From Prorocentrum cordatum (Eukaryota; Sar; Dinophyceae; Prorocentrales; Prorocentraceae), in assembly GCA_963575745.1 (NCBI GenBank), contig CAUYUJ010016285.1, positions 204,551-268,550 on the forward strand: a stretch of 64,000 bases of DNA, in the 5' to 3' direction. The translations under genes were made by a program, and so were the position numbers. Shown piece after piece: positions 9,300-20,560 of this stretch (its first letter is position 1; every line of letters starts with the position of its first letter). The notes beneath the pieces were generated by a model, which saw nothing but the letters and a program-made list of their open reading frames with translations, searched no databases and was not told where the DNA came from.

Positions 9300-10975
9300 C
9301 AGGGGAACTCTTTCTCAACCGTTCTGTGGACAGCGCCGCGTTCCATTTCACCTTCCTCCTCTCCCTCTTCCCTCCCGTCCCTGCTTTGCCTTTCGCATGC
9401 CCATGTTGGCACGCCCTCGCACTCTTCGTGGCCCCATAGGGAGCACTACCGAAGGCCCAAGGGGCACCGTGCATATGTGGGCGTCGCGCCTGTTTCGGCC
9501 CCCCTTCAGATGATTCGTGGCCTAATAGGGAACGTTACCTGAAGCCCCAGGGGCACCGTCCACAAGTGGGAGTCGCACCCGTGTCGGCGCAACCCTTACA
9601 CGTTTCGTGCGAGCTCCACCGACGGCCTCAAAGGCACCGTCCACATGTGGGCGTCGCGCCCGTTTCGGCGCAGCCCTCACATATGCTTGCGGCCTATGGG
9701 GAGCTCCACCGGAAGGTCCCGAGGCATCGTCCACATGTGGGCGCCAGCCATCGGGAGCTCCACCGAAGGCCCAACGAGCACCTTGCACATGCGGGCGCCG
9801 CGCCCGTGCGCACTACGCACACGTTGGGCTCCACCGAAGGCCCCGGAAGCGCCATCCGCATGCGGGCGCCACGTGTTTTTCGGCACACTGTTACGCGTTT
9901 CGTGGTCCAGTCAAAAACCCCAATGGAGGCCCCGCAGGCACCGTCCACATGTGGGCGTCACGGCCGCGTCGGCGCCCCATTCACACGCTTCGTGGCCCTA
10001 TAGGGAACGCCACCCGTAAAACCAGAAGGGTACCGTCCACACGTTGGCGTCGCACCTGTGTCAGTACAACCCTTACGCGTTTCGTAGGAGCCTTCACAGG
10101 CACCGTCCACACGTTGGCGTCGCGCCCGTTTCGGCACAACCTTCAGGTTTTACGTGGCCCCGTAGGGAGCTCCACCAAGGTCCCCAGGGGCACCGTCCAC
10201 ACGTAGGCGTCGCACTTGTGTTGGCATAACCCTTAGACTTTTGGTAGGAGCTCCACCGAATTCCACAGGGGCACTGTCCACATGCGGCGTCACGCCTGAA
10301 TCGGTATAGCTTCCACATTTTTTGTAGCCCCATAAGTGAGGCTCGACCGAAAGGCCCAGAGGCACCGTCCACATGTGGGCGCCACTCCCGTTTCGGCACG
10401 CCTGTCACGCGTTTCGCTTTCGGGGCCTTCATCCGGAACCCCACCGGCGAACTCAAGGGCACGGTCCACATGGTGGCGCCGGACACGTTTCGGCACACCA
10501 TTCTCACGCTTTTTGGCCCATAGGGAGCAAACTAGGGCCCTACATGCAGCGTCCATATGTAGGCGTCACGCCTGTTTCGTCACACCCTTCACACGTGTCG
10601 TGGCCCCGTAGGGAGCTCCACAGATGGCCGCAGGAACACCATCCACATGTGGGCTTGACGCCCGTTTCGGCACACCATTCGCATGCTTACTTGCCCCATG
10701 GGGGTTCCACCGATGGTCCCAGAGGCATCGCTAACAGGTGGGGGCACGCCGTTCGCACTTTTTGCGGCCCAGCAGGAGTTCCACCGACGGCTTCACTGGC
10801 ACCGTCCGCATGTGGGCGCCACGCCCGTTTCGTGACCCCATAGCGAGACACCCTCCACATGTGGGCGTCCCTGCCGTTCCCATGACACTTTTCGTGGCAC
10901 ATAGTGAACTCCACCGAAGACGACACTCACAACTGCAGTACTCACAACTGCATCTAGTTGTTTAAAATTGCGTCC
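9300..10975 (+). repeat. Composite satellite element, copy B
   Basis: Plus-strand copy of the element at 7470-8165 and 39860-41400. The left end resembles copy C (CAACCGTTCTGTGGACAGCG, then a C/T-rich block). The core has about 18 units of ~75-90 bp containing CACCGTCCACATGTGGGCGT and TTTCGGCACACC. The right end contains ACTCACAACTGCA repeated, then TTGTTTAAAATTGCGTCCC. Unit sequence differs between copies while the ends are kept. Confidence 0.8.
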
Positions 10976-10984
10976 CGTGGTTTT

Positions 10985-11740
10985 TGCTGTTACTCACAAG
11001 CTGGCATTCGGCGCCCCTTTGGCCTTCTTAGGGAGATCCTGGGCACCCTTCGGAAACCGTTGTGATGGCGTCCCTGGACCCTCTTGAGGCCCGCTTGGGA
11101 CCCTGAAGGGTCGTCTGGGGGGTCACTTGAGCTGTCTTGGGGCATCCTTGGATCGCCATCGAGGCCTGTTGGGCCATGTTGAGGGCCTCTGGGGCACTCT
11201 TGAGGCTTTGTTTGGGGTCTCTTGGGCCGTCATGGGGCCCTCCTGAAGGCCTCTTGGGCCTCATTGGCCGACGGATCCCGAGAATGCGAGAGCACGAATG
11301 GCCTCTTGGGTTGTCACGAGGCCATGTTTCAAGGGAGAGAAAAGCACCCGGACGGACCCGACAATCGGCGTTTACTAAACGGCCCTAGGCGTTTACCAAA
11401 CAGCCCTGCCCTGTTCGATTCCTTCTGTGGGTCGGTTTGCTAAACGGCCTCGCGTGTCGGGGTGATCATTATGCGGGTGGATTTTCTGCCCGCTAGTGTT
11501 AGGACGTCTTTGGGCCAGTTTGGCCAGTCTTGGAGGCTTGTTGGGCCATCTCTGCAGCCTCTGTGACCTTCCTCGGCCGTCCGAGAAGCGTCGGGGAGCG
11601 TTGGAAGAGTCCCAGGGAGGCGCCAGGGCGCCAAGGAAGACTCGGTAGGGGGGGGGGGCGGTCCATGCACCACTGCGTGGCTCGCAGGCTGGGCGAGGGC
11701 TGGCAAGTCCGTGGCTGCTAAAACGGTCTTCCCGGAGCAA
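10985..11740. repeat. GGGCCGTCTTGG minisatellite with non-repetitive insert
   Basis: Minisatellite units fill about 11020-11260 and 11500-11560. Between them (11280-11500) three short echoes of TTTACTAAACGGCC / TTTGCTAAACGGCC occur. No gene is recognised. Confidence 0.7.
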
Positions 11741-11810
11741 ACAAAATCATCCCAGTGCGACCCTACCTAGGAGTTGGAGCCCCTAGGAAAGCAGCATTAG
11801 TAGTAACAGT

Positions 11811-12141
11811 AAAGCTAAGCTAAAGCTAAGCTGAAGCTAAGCTAAAGCTAAACTGAAGCTAAGCTAAAGCTAAGATAAAGCTAGGCTGAAGCTAAACTGA
11901 AGCTAAGCTCAAGCTAAGCTAAAGCTAAGTTGAAGCTAAGCTAAAGCTAAGCTAAAGCTAAGCTGAAGCTAAGCTGAAGCTAAGCTGAAGCTAAGCTAAA
12001 GCTAAGCTGAAGCTAAGCTAAAGCTAAGCTGAAGCTAAGCTGAAGCTAAGCTGAAGCTAAGCCAAAGCTAAGCTAAAGCTAATGCTAAAGCTAAAGCTAA
12101 AGCTAAAGCTAAAGCTAAAGCTAAAGCTAAAGCTAAAGCTC
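11811..12141. repeat. Hexanucleotide tandem array (AAGCTA/AAGCTG)
   Basis: About 55 copies of a 6-bp unit, often paired as a 12-mer (AAGCTAAGCTGA), ending in pure (AAAGCT)n. The array is AT-rich and sharply bounded. Confidence 0.95.
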
Positions 12142-12470
12142 CCAGGGGACTGGGGGAACCGCTCCCAGGGGACTGGGGGAACCGCCCGGGGCGAGTTCCA
12201 CTGCGCGGCCCCTTTAAGCTAAGAGAGTAAGAACCTTTCTAGGCAGAGCCTAGGTAGGGAACAACTTCCCGGAATCAAATACATCGCGCCAAATAGTAAA
12301 AGGGCTGCTTCCCGGAAGGAAGAAACAATCTCCCAGAGCTCCGCTTTAGCAGCCACGGGTCTGCCAGCATTCGCTTGGCTTCTGAGTGGTGAGAGGGGGG
12401 GTTCTTAGAAGTTTAGGGAACCCCACCAGAGGTATTCTGCAACGCCTCAACGTGCCAGGGGGCAAGGTGG
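12142..12470. other. Non-coding upstream region; short direct duplication
   Basis: Starts with two copies of CCCAGGGGACTGGGGGAACC at 12142-12184. The rest is not recognisably repetitive and probably is intron or upstream sequence of the next gene. No SL relic is seen. Confidence 0.45.
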
Positions 12471-14522
12471 CGGATTGCCATTACGGGTTTCACCGTGGAT
12501 GCCCGTCGGCTCTCCGCAACTGTCCGCCAACTCTCGGACACAGTCTCTGTGACGACCAGTTTCACTGTTCAGGTCGCCGACGGCACTGCTGCTGAGGATC
12601 TTTTTGCCACGATTGCTGGAGCTGCCGACGCTATCAAGACGGAGACTGACCGTGCTATGGCTGTCGCTGATTGGAGTGATGAATCGTTGATTACCGTTGC
12701 TCCTACGATGACGACCCCCGATGTCGGCACCCCGCTTGTGATTGAAGACGCAGGCGCTGATACACCCACCGTCCATTCCTCTGCCGACTCCACCGCCGAC
12801 CCCACCGTAACGATCATCATCAGTTCGATCGCTGTCGTAATGTGTTGCTGTGTCTGCGGTGCAACGTATGTGTTGAAGATGAGGGTCATGGTCCGTAGAC
12901 CTGCGAGGGCCCGCCGCCAACCCAGCAGGAGACCGTCGAGCTTGAGAGTGGAATATGAAGACGAGGTTCCCAGGAGCATGGAGTTTTGGTTCGTCCCTGT
13001 GGACGAACTCATGCGTATGCCAGCGGGCATGGAGTTGCCATCTCATCAGGAGTGGCGCGACAGCGGGCACTTGGTCAAGCGGAGGATGAATTTTGACGAC
13101 GTGATGTTAGGAAATTTCGTGGGCAACACGGCAGCAATCTCTCATCGTTGGCCCACCGAAGGGCGTTTTGACCCAGATGGTTCGAAATTGCGTAAATTGC
13201 AAGCTATATTCAAGGATACCCCGTCAATCAAGTACGCCTGGATCGATTGGGTATGTGCACCTCAAGGTGAGCGTTCCCATGCTGATGAAGCTGAGTTCAA
13301 CTTGATTTTGGAGAACGTCGTGCCCTTCATCTTCCTCGGGTGCACCGTGATTGTTTTGTACGACCGCATCTACAATCAGCGCTTCTGGCCGAATCTGGAA
13401 TGCTGGATTGCCACTAAGATGCCGACAGAGGAAGGGTTAGTGCCAGCGAGTCAGGAACGCCTTCGGATGAAGGTTTACGGTATGGAATCAGAAGAAGGCG
13501 ACACCAAGTCAATCCATGATTTCGTGATGTCTAATTGGCATCAGACTACTGCTGAGGAGGCAATCGTGTCGTTATGCGAGGAAGACATCCTTGCCGCGAA
13601 TCCCACTGATAAGGATGTCTGTCTTGAAGTCGTTGAATTTCTGAGCAAGCGGGTTCAACGCTTCTACCCCGCCCAACCTATGCTCAGTGGCATGGAGTTT
13701 TGGTTCTTTCCAGTTGACAAGTTCTTACAACTACCTTCAAACAGGCCCATCCCACGTCATCAGGAGTTGCGTGACTTGGGCGTCTTGGTCAAGCGGCAGA
13801 TGAACATAGAGGACGTGATTTCGGGAAAGTTCATGGACTCGGCGGCAATTTCCCACCGTTGGACAACCCCAGAGCATCCCGACCCAGATTGCGCGAAGTT
13901 GCGTAAACTTCAAGAGGAATTGACAGGCTCGTCAATCAGGTACTTGTGGCTGGATTGGACATGCGCCCCTCAGTGGATGGGTGGCGGGCGCAACGATGAT
14001 GAGGAGAGGGAGTTCAGGCGGACCCTGGAGAACATCTTGCCTTTCATCTTCCTCGGTTGCAGGGTGATCATCATGTACGAGCGTATCTACAACCAAAGGT
14101 TTTGGCCGAATGTTGAGTGCTGGATCGCCACTAAGATGCCAACGAAGGATGGGCTAGTGCCGGCTACCGATGATCGCCTTCGTATACAAGTGCACGGTAT
14201 ACGCTCGGCAAATGGAAAGGATGTGGGGAGCCGATCTTTCTTGCTGGCGGCATGGCACTCAAGAAGCGCTTGGGATGCGATCGCGACGCTGTCCAAAGAC
14301 GACATCCTGGTCACGAATCTCAAGGACAAAGAGGTCAACCTGAAGGTGGTTGCATCATTGGACTCGCAGATCCGCCGCATCTACGCGTCGAAGCACACCA
14401 AGAACGAGACGACTGATGAGCCCAATGCGCCCTCAACATCCCAGGGCCCGTGGTTGCCCACGCCAGGCCCTTGGCTTCAGACGCCCGAGCCCGAGCCCGA
14501 GGGGGCTGCCGTGGCCGTGTGA
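12471..14522 (+). CDS. Membrane protein with two tandem HET-like domains
   Basis: Open frame to TGA at 14520-14522. No ATG precedes VDARRLSATVRQL (12495) in this frame, so this is probably the last exon of a longer gene. Numbered from 12495: residues 1-60 (RRLSATV...FTVQVADG) resemble the ectodomain repeats seen in dinoflagellate membrane proteins; residues 104-127 (TVTIIISSIAVVMCCCVCG) form a transmembrane helix followed by a basic stop-transfer; residues 162-399 and 400-640 are a direct protein duplication. Each copy starts MEFWF.PVD and holds AISHRW, (Y)(A/L)W(I/L)DW.CAPQ and RFWPN.ECWIATKMP in the same order. The AISHRW...WIDWVCAPQ pattern recalls the HET domain (TIR-like fold) of fungal incompatibility proteins. 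A signalling role is inferred from that weak likeness. The tail is Pro/Glu-rich. The frame is intact with ordinary codon use, so the gene is probably functional. Confidence 0.75.
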   Translation, partial: RIAITGFTVDARRLSATVRQLSDTVSVTTSFTVQVADGTAAEDLFATIAGAADAIKTETDRAMAVADWSDESLITVAPTMTTPDVGTPLVIEDAGADTPTVHSSADSTADPTVTIIISSIAVVMCCCVCGATYVLKMRVMVRRPARARRQPSRRPSSLRVEYEDEVPRSMEFWFVPVDELMRMPAGMELPSHQEWRDSGHLVKRRMNFDDVMLGNFVGNTAAISHRWPTEGRFDPDGSKLRKLQAIFKDTPSIKYAWIDWVCAPQGERSHADEAEFNLILENVVPFIFLGCTVIVLYDRIYNQRFWPNLECWIATKMPTEEGLVPASQERLRMKVYGMESEEGDTKSIHDFVMSNWHQTTAEEAIVSLCEEDILAANPTDKDVCLEVVEFLSKRVQRFYPAQPMLSGMEFWFFPVDKFLQLPSNRPIPRHQELRDLGVLVKRQMNIEDVISGKFMDSAAISHRWTTPEHPDPDCAKLRKLQEELTGSSIRYLWLDWTCAPQWMGGGRNDDEEREFRRTLENILPFIFLGCRVIIMYERIYNQRFWPNVECWIATKMPTKDGLVPATDDRLRIQVHGIRSANGKDVGSRSFLLAAWHSRSAWDAIATLSKDDILVTNLKDKEVNLKVVASLDSQIRRIYASKHTKNETTDEPNAPSTSQGPWLPTPGPWLQTPEPEPEGAAVAV

Positions 14523-15000
14523 ACGAGTTGCCGCTGCGGCTCACATCACGGACGCCGTCCGTCCCGCCGCTCTCTCGATCTGCCCCCGATGTCTCCGTCC
14601 CGCGCTGCGACGCCCTCTCGCCACTGGCGCATTCGCTTGACTCTGTACGTTCCCGACTACGTTGCCATCTTGACCCTCAATCATATAAAGTGCGGTACCG
14701 ACTACGCAGCCCTCGTCTGGCGTGACCCCGACGAAGCTGCCTTCACTTCGGGTTTCGGCGGTCCAGAACGGTCCTGGCTACGTTTGTCTCCTCCTTCGCG
14801 GTCACAGCTCTCGTGTGCTTGTCCCGGTGACAGGCTCTCGAGGGTCAACATGTTTTTCAACACCCGGCTATTGACAGTCAGGTCATCGCTCTTATAGATG
14901 CACACCGCTTGGACGAGCGCCAATACCTCTCGGCCATCACGAACCATTCACCATGGTCGCAATTTTCTGTAGCGCCCCGCAGTTGCGGATAAGAGTGAGG
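14523..15000. other. 3' flank, no recognisable gene
   Basis: Non-repetitive sequence after the HET-like gene. It may contain the 3' UTR. No polyadenylation motif can be assigned and no conserved protein was seen. Confidence 0.4.
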
Positions 15001-15225
15001 AGGCGGGCGCGGTGTGGGTCGCGGGTGGGTCGCAGGCGGGTCGCGGGTGAGTCGTGGGGTGGGTCGCGGGTGGGTCGCGGGTGGGTCGCGGGTGGGTCGC
15101 GGGTTGGTCGTGGGTTGGTCGCGGGCTGGCTCGCGTGTGGGTCGCGGGTGGGTCGCGGGTGGGTTGCGGGCTGGGTCGCGGGTGGGTCGCGGGTGGGCCG
15201 CAGGTTGGGTCGCGAGTGGGACCAC
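15001..15225. repeat. 11-bp tandem repeat GGGTCGCGGGT
   Basis: About 20 copies of GGTCGCGGGTG with few substitutions. It translates to G/R/V-rich or P/T/R-rich artefacts. Confidence 0.95.
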
Positions 15226-15639
15226 GATGGCAGCAGCAGTTTCAGTAGCAACCATAACAACAATAACCCCACCAACAACTATAATAACAATCAGTTTCAG
15301 ACTGTTTGCTCTTACCTGCTCGCGTGCCATCCATCACGAATATCCCGAACCCTCGATACTCGGCCTCTTCGTCCTCGACCGTACCCCCTTGGGGGTAGAT
15401 CTTTCTTACCTGCAACGTGTATTTCGCGCGCGCAGTCCCTGAGGCAGGGGAAGGGAGGACGGATGGAAGGAAGGATACGGGGGAGGGAGGAGGATGGAGC
15501 ACGGGCTAGGAGCAGAAAGCACGTGGCAGAACCAGACGGGCAGATCGGGCGGGTAGACCCTGCCAGGCGGGTCGGGAAGGAGGGCCCAGGCGGCCAGGTC
15601 GAGCAGGCTGGTTGCTCAAGCGTGGGTCCTGCATGAATC
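15226..15639. other. No recognisable gene
   Basis: Begins with CAGCAG and ACAACAATAAC-rich sequence, then ordinary GC-rich sequence. No conserved motif was seen. Confidence 0.4.
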
Positions 15640-15835
15640 GCGAGGAAGTCTCGAGGGACAGCTCGGTTCCCAAATCAAGTGTGAGGAAATCCACAGCGAG
15701 AGCGTGACTCCTGAATGTCGAGGGCGCGGCGCCTGAATAACTTGCGAGGAAGCCCCTCGCGAGAGCACGATTCCTGAATAAATTGAGGAAGTCCCGCGCG
15801 AGAGCGCGATTTGGGAATACATTGTGAGGAAGAAT
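15640..15835. repeat. ~50-bp degenerate tandem repeat
   Basis: Four diverged units sharing GAGGAAGTC(C/T)CGCGCGAGAG and CGTGACTCCTGAATA-type blocks. Confidence 0.7.
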
Positions 15836-16228
15836 CAGGCGGGAGCCTCTGTTGTTGTAGTTCGAGGGCCAACGCCGCAGTTTGACCTTAGTGACTTTCC
15901 CTGATCAGGAATACAGGGTGCGAGCCCGGGGGGAAATACCTCAATTGAAAAACACAATGGTCACCAGGGGGTGGATCAACAATACTTGTTCTTCGGTAGT
16001 GGGAGTTTAACAACAACAAACAGCAAGCAACAAACACCAAACAACCAACGACACCAACCAACAATGCAACAACAATCCGCACTGCGGACTCCCACTTCAG
16101 CCACGCACCCAGGGACAGTGAATGACCGTTCGGTCCCCTCACTCTGACATGCACCTTGAGCATGTTCACCGCTCCGTGCTGTACCTCCCACCTTCCCGAA
16201 TTCCTCTTCTGATCTCCTGTGTTTCTTG
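15836..16228. other. CAA-rich non-coding segment
   Basis: Positions about 16008-16075 are rich in CAACAA and ACCAAC. No gene seen. Confidence 0.4.
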
Positions 16229-19200
16229 CAGCTATCGAAGACGCCTACGGCGAATCACCGCCGCCCCCTGCCTTTTGGAATCGCCCACGTGGCCGAACGT
16301 TATGGCCAGAGCTCTGCCAAGCTATCGCTATCCGGCCATGTGTTCCCCCAGCCGTTGTGGAAAGCCTTCGGGGAACACGCGGGGGAGAAAGAAGAAGCGG
16401 AAGAGAGGGAGGAGGAGGAGGAGGAGGAGAAGGAGGAGGAGAAGGAGGAGGAAGAGGAGGAGGAGGAGGAGGAGGAGGAGGAGGAGGAGGAAGATGAGGA
16501 GGAGGAGGAGCAGGCGGAAGAGGCGGATGGGGAAGGAGGAGGAGGTGGAGGAGGAGGAGGAGGAGGAGGAGGAGGAGGGGGGGGAGGAGGAGGAATAGGA
16601 GGCGGAAGAGGGGGGAGGCTGAGGACGAGGGGGAGGAGGACTCTTGGGGCCTTCTGGGAGCTTCTTGTGGGCCTCTTGGAGGCCTCTTAGAAGCCTCTTT
16701 GGGCTTCTTTGGGCCTCTTGGGGGCCTTCGGGGCTTCTTGGCAGCCTCTTTGGTCGTCTGAAGGCGTCCCTGGCCCGTCTGACGACACCGGGAGCCGTCT
16801 CGGGAGCCTCTCTGTAGCGACTTGGGGCCGCGCTTGAGGGCCGTCTTGGAGGCCACCATGGGGGTCTTGGAGGCATTTTAGGCCGTCTTGGGGCCCTATT
16901 GAGTCGTTTTGGAGGCTTCTTGGGCCGTCATGAGGTGATCTTGGAGGCCTTTGGGGCCATCTTTGGGCGATCGTGGGACCCTTTTGGGCCGTCTTGGGCC
17001 GTCGGAAGGCCGAACATGCGCAAAGGGCAACATTCTGCAAACACCTGAGTGAAGTCAAGGCTTGGGCCGTCGGATCGCCGAAAAGATGGAAGTGCCCAAA
17101 TCCTTCAAACACCTACGGAAAATCAATGATTTTGGCTTCGTCGGGGCTTCCTGGAGGAGCTCTTGGAGGCCTCTGGAACCGTCTTGGACGCCTCTTGGGG
17201 GCGTCTTGGGCCGTGAGGCCAGCTTGCACCGTCTCGGTGGCTTTTTGGGCAGACTTGGGAGGCATCTTGTACCCTCTCGGGCTGTCTTGGAGGCCATCTT
17301 GGACCATCGTGGGCGAACTTGGATGCCATCTTGGGCCATCTTGGCTGTCTTGGAGGCGATTGGGCATTTGTTTCAGCGGATTGTGCGGCCTTCTGGGGGC
17401 CGGCGCGCTGGGCCGAAGCCCCAGGGGGAGTTCCTTTGGAGAAGAACTGAAATCAACAACGGTAGGGTCTAGCACGCCAGGCACCCCTGTGGTAAGACCA
17501 CAGGGGGCTAAGACCACAGGGGGCGGCGGATCGAAGACGCCTACGGCGAATCACCGCCGCCCCCCTGCCTTTTTGGAAGCGCCTATGTGGCCGAACGTTG
17601 AGGCCGAACCTGCCAAGCTATCGGGCCATGTGTTCCCCGAATCGGTTTGGAAAGCCTTCGGGGAACACGTGGGCATCATGAAGGTCATCTTGGCCGCCTG
17701 GAGGCCATTTTGACCCTTTCGGACCTTCTTGGAGGACGTCTTGGAGGGCTCTTGGGCCGTCTTGGAGGCAATCTTGAGCGTCTTGGAGGCCTCTTGGGCC
17801 GTCTTGGGGGCCTCTTGGGGCCGTCTTGGGCCTCTTGGGCGATCTTTGGGGGCTCTGGGGCCGTCTCGGGCCGTTGGAAGGCCGAAAAAGAGCAAATGCC
17901 ACAATCCTTCAAAACTCATGGGAAATCAATTATTTTGGCCTTTTCGGGCCTTCCTGGAGGCCCTCTTGGAGGCCTCTTGGGCCGTCTTGGGCCATCCTCG
18001 TGCCATCTACGGCCGTCTGGGGTGGGCCCCTGGCCCGTCCGACGCCGTCGGAAGCCGTTTGGGGGGCCTTTCTGGGCCGACTTGCGGCCCTCTTGGGGTG
18101 CTCCAGGGCCGTCTAGGAGGCCATCTTGAGCGTCTTAAAAGCCTCCTGGGCCGTCTTGGGGGCCTCTTGGGGCCGTCTTGGGGGCCTCTTGGGCTGTTCT
18201 GGGGCCATCTTGGAGGCCTCTTGGGCGATCTTTGGGCGGTCAAGAGCCCGTCTCGGGCCGTCGGAAGGCCGAAACGAAGCACATGTCAAAATCCTTCAAA
18301 AACCAAAGGAAAGTAAGTGGTTTTGGCCTTTTCGGGCCTTCCTGGAGGCCCTCTTGGAGGCCTCTTGGGCGGCCGTCTTGGGCCAGCTTCGAGCCAACTT
18401 CGGCCATCTTGGTGGGCTCCTGGCCCGTCTGACGCCGTCGGAAGCCGTTAGGGGGGCCTTTCTGAGCCGACTTCGGGCCCTCTTGGGGTGCTCCAGGGCC
18501 GTCTTAGAGGCCATCTTGGGCGTCTTGGGGGCCTTTTGGGTCGTCCTTGTGCCCTCTTGGGGGCCTCGTGGGCAGTCCTGAGGCTATCTTGGAGGCCTCT
18601 TTGGCGCTGTGGGGGCGATCTTGGGGGCCTCTTGGGCCGTCATGGGTCGTCGGCAAGCCGAGAAGAAGCGAATGCCAACATCCTTCAAATACCATAGGAA
18701 AATCAAGGGTTTTGGCCTCTTCGGGCCCTTCTGGAGGACCTCTTGGAGGCCTCTTGGGGCGTCTTGGAGGCCTCTGGGGGACCTCTTGGGCCGTCTTGGG
18801 CTGTCTTGGACTCTCTTGGGCCGTCTGGGAGGCCGTCTTGGAGGCCATCTTGAACCATCCTGGAGGCCATCTTGGGCCAACGTGGCCATCTTGGAGGCCA
18901 TCTTGAGCCGTCATGGAGGATTTTTTTCCGGATTGAGGTCCTTCCCAGTACCCCGGCGGGACGGGCCGAAGCCCCAGGGGGAGTTATTCTGGAAAAAGAC
19001 CCAAAACCAAAACCGTAATATTTCGGCACGCCAGGCACCCCTGCGATGAATCGACAGGGGGCGGCGGATCGAAGACGCCTACGGCGAATCACCGCCACCC
19101 CCTGCCTTTTTGGAAGCGCCTATGTGGCCGAACGTTGAGGCCAGACCTGCCAAGCTATCGGGCCATGTGTTCCCCGAATCGATTTGGAAAGCCTTCGGGG

Positions 19201-20560
19201 AAACGTGGGCATCTTGAAGGTCATCTTGGCCGCCTGGAGGCCATTTTGACCCTTTCGGGCCTTCTTGGGGGACGTCTTGGAGGGCTCTTGGGTCGTCTTG
19301 GAGGCCATCTTGAGCGTCTTGGAGGCCTCTTGGGCCGTCTTGGGGGCCTCTTGGGGCCGTCTTGGGCCTCTTGGGCGATCTTTGGGGGCTCTTGGGCCGT
19401 CTCGGGCCGTCGGAAGGCAGAAAAAGAGCAAATGCTACAATCCTTCAAAACTCTAAGGGAAATCAATTATTTTGGCCTTTTCGGGCCTTCCTGGAGGCCC
19501 TCTTGGAGGCCTCTTGGGCCGTCTTGGGCCATCTTAGTGCCATCTTCGGCCGTCTGGGGTGGGCCCCTGGCCCGTCCAACGCCGTCGGAAGCCGTTTGGG
19601 GGGCCTTTCTGGGCCGACTTGCGGTGCGGCCCTCTTGGGGTGCTCCAGGGCCGTCTAGGAGGCCATCTTGGGCGTCTTAAAAGCCTCCTGGGCCGTCTTG
19701 GGGGCCTCTTGGGGCTGTCTTGGGGGCCTCTTGGGCCGTTCTGGGGCCATCTTGGAGGCATCTTGCGCGATCTTTGGGCGATCTTTGGGGGCTCTTGGGC
19801 CGTATCGGGTCGTCGGAAGGCCGAAATGAAGCACATGTCAAAATCCTTCGAAAACCTATGGAAAATAAATGGTTTTGGCCTTTTCGGGCCTTCCTGGAGG
19901 CCCTCTCGGAGGCCTCTTGAGCCGTCTTGGGCCAGCTTCGAGCCAACTTCGGCCATCTCGGTGGGCTCCTGGCCCGTCTGACGCCGTCGGAAGCCGTTTG
20001 GGGGGCCTTTCTGGGCCGACTTGCGGCCCTCTTGGGGTGCTCCAGGGCCGTCTTAGAGGCCATCTTGGGTCCTGATGCCATCTTGGAGGCCTGGGGGCGA
20101 TCTTGGGGGCCTCTTGGGCCGTCTTGGGTCGTCGGCAAGCCGAGAAGAAGCGAATGCCCAAATCCTTCAAAAACCTAAGGATAATCAATGATTTTGGCCT
20201 CTTCGGGCCCTCCTGGAGGACCTCTTGGAGGCCTCTTGGGCTGTCTTGGAGGCCTCTTGGGGGCCTCTTGGGCCGTCTTGGGCCGTCTTGGAGGCATCTT
20301 GGGGCCATCTTAGCCGTCTTGGAGGCCATCTCGGGCCGTCTTGGAGCCGTCTGGAGCAGGAAAAACGCTTTGCAACCCCCTCTGGGCAATCCTCCCGGCA
20401 CCCCTGCGGGACGGGCCGAAGCCCAAGGGGGATTTCTTTTGGAAGAAGAACCAAAATCCAAAACCGTAGTAATTCGGCACGCCAGGCACCCCTGCGATGA
20501 ATCGACAGGGAGCGGCGGATCGAATGGCCTTCGGCCAATCCCGCCACCGTGCCTGGGTTA
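16229..20560. repeat. ~1.45-kb higher-order repeat, three tandem copies plus start of a fourth
   Basis: Core blocks starting at about 16230, 17514, 19058 and 20503 share GATCGAAGACGCCTACGGCG, CCTATGTGGCCGAACG, CGGGCCATGTGTTCCCC and GAAAGCCTTCGGGG. Each core is followed by GGGCCGTCTTGGAGGCC minisatellite. The minisatellite is punctuated every ~390 bp by a ~70-bp AT-richer segment (AAATCCTTCAAAAAC and ATGATTTTGGCCT; near 17100, 17905, 18290, 18690, 19440, 19850, 20165). Copies 2 and 3 close with CGGGACGGGCCGAAGCCC and GGCACGCCAGGCACCCCTG before the next core. A GGA array of about 250 bp sits only in copy 1 (16391-16640). Spacing between cores is about 1285, 1545 and 1445 bp. Confidence 0.85.
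17514..17567 (+). other. Conserved hairpin at start of the higher-order repeat
   Basis: CAGGGGGCGGCGG pairs with CCGCCGCCCCCCTG around a loop that itself contains CGCC-TAC-GGCG. Equivalents lie at 19058-19108 and, without the 5' arm, at 16243. At 20503-20548 the inner stem reads GGCC-TTC-GGCC, a paired change that preserves the stem. Confidence 0.6.

Noticed and set aside
9522-10843. CRISPR-like array of ~75-90-bp units
   Set aside because: No short identical repeats alternate with unique spacers. Whole units are diverged tandem copies, the context is eukaryotic and no cas genes exist.
12495-14522. GTG start codon for the HET-like protein
   Set aside because: A GTG start is not expected in a nuclear dinoflagellate gene. 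The frame continues upstream without an ATG, so an internal or terminal exon is more likely.
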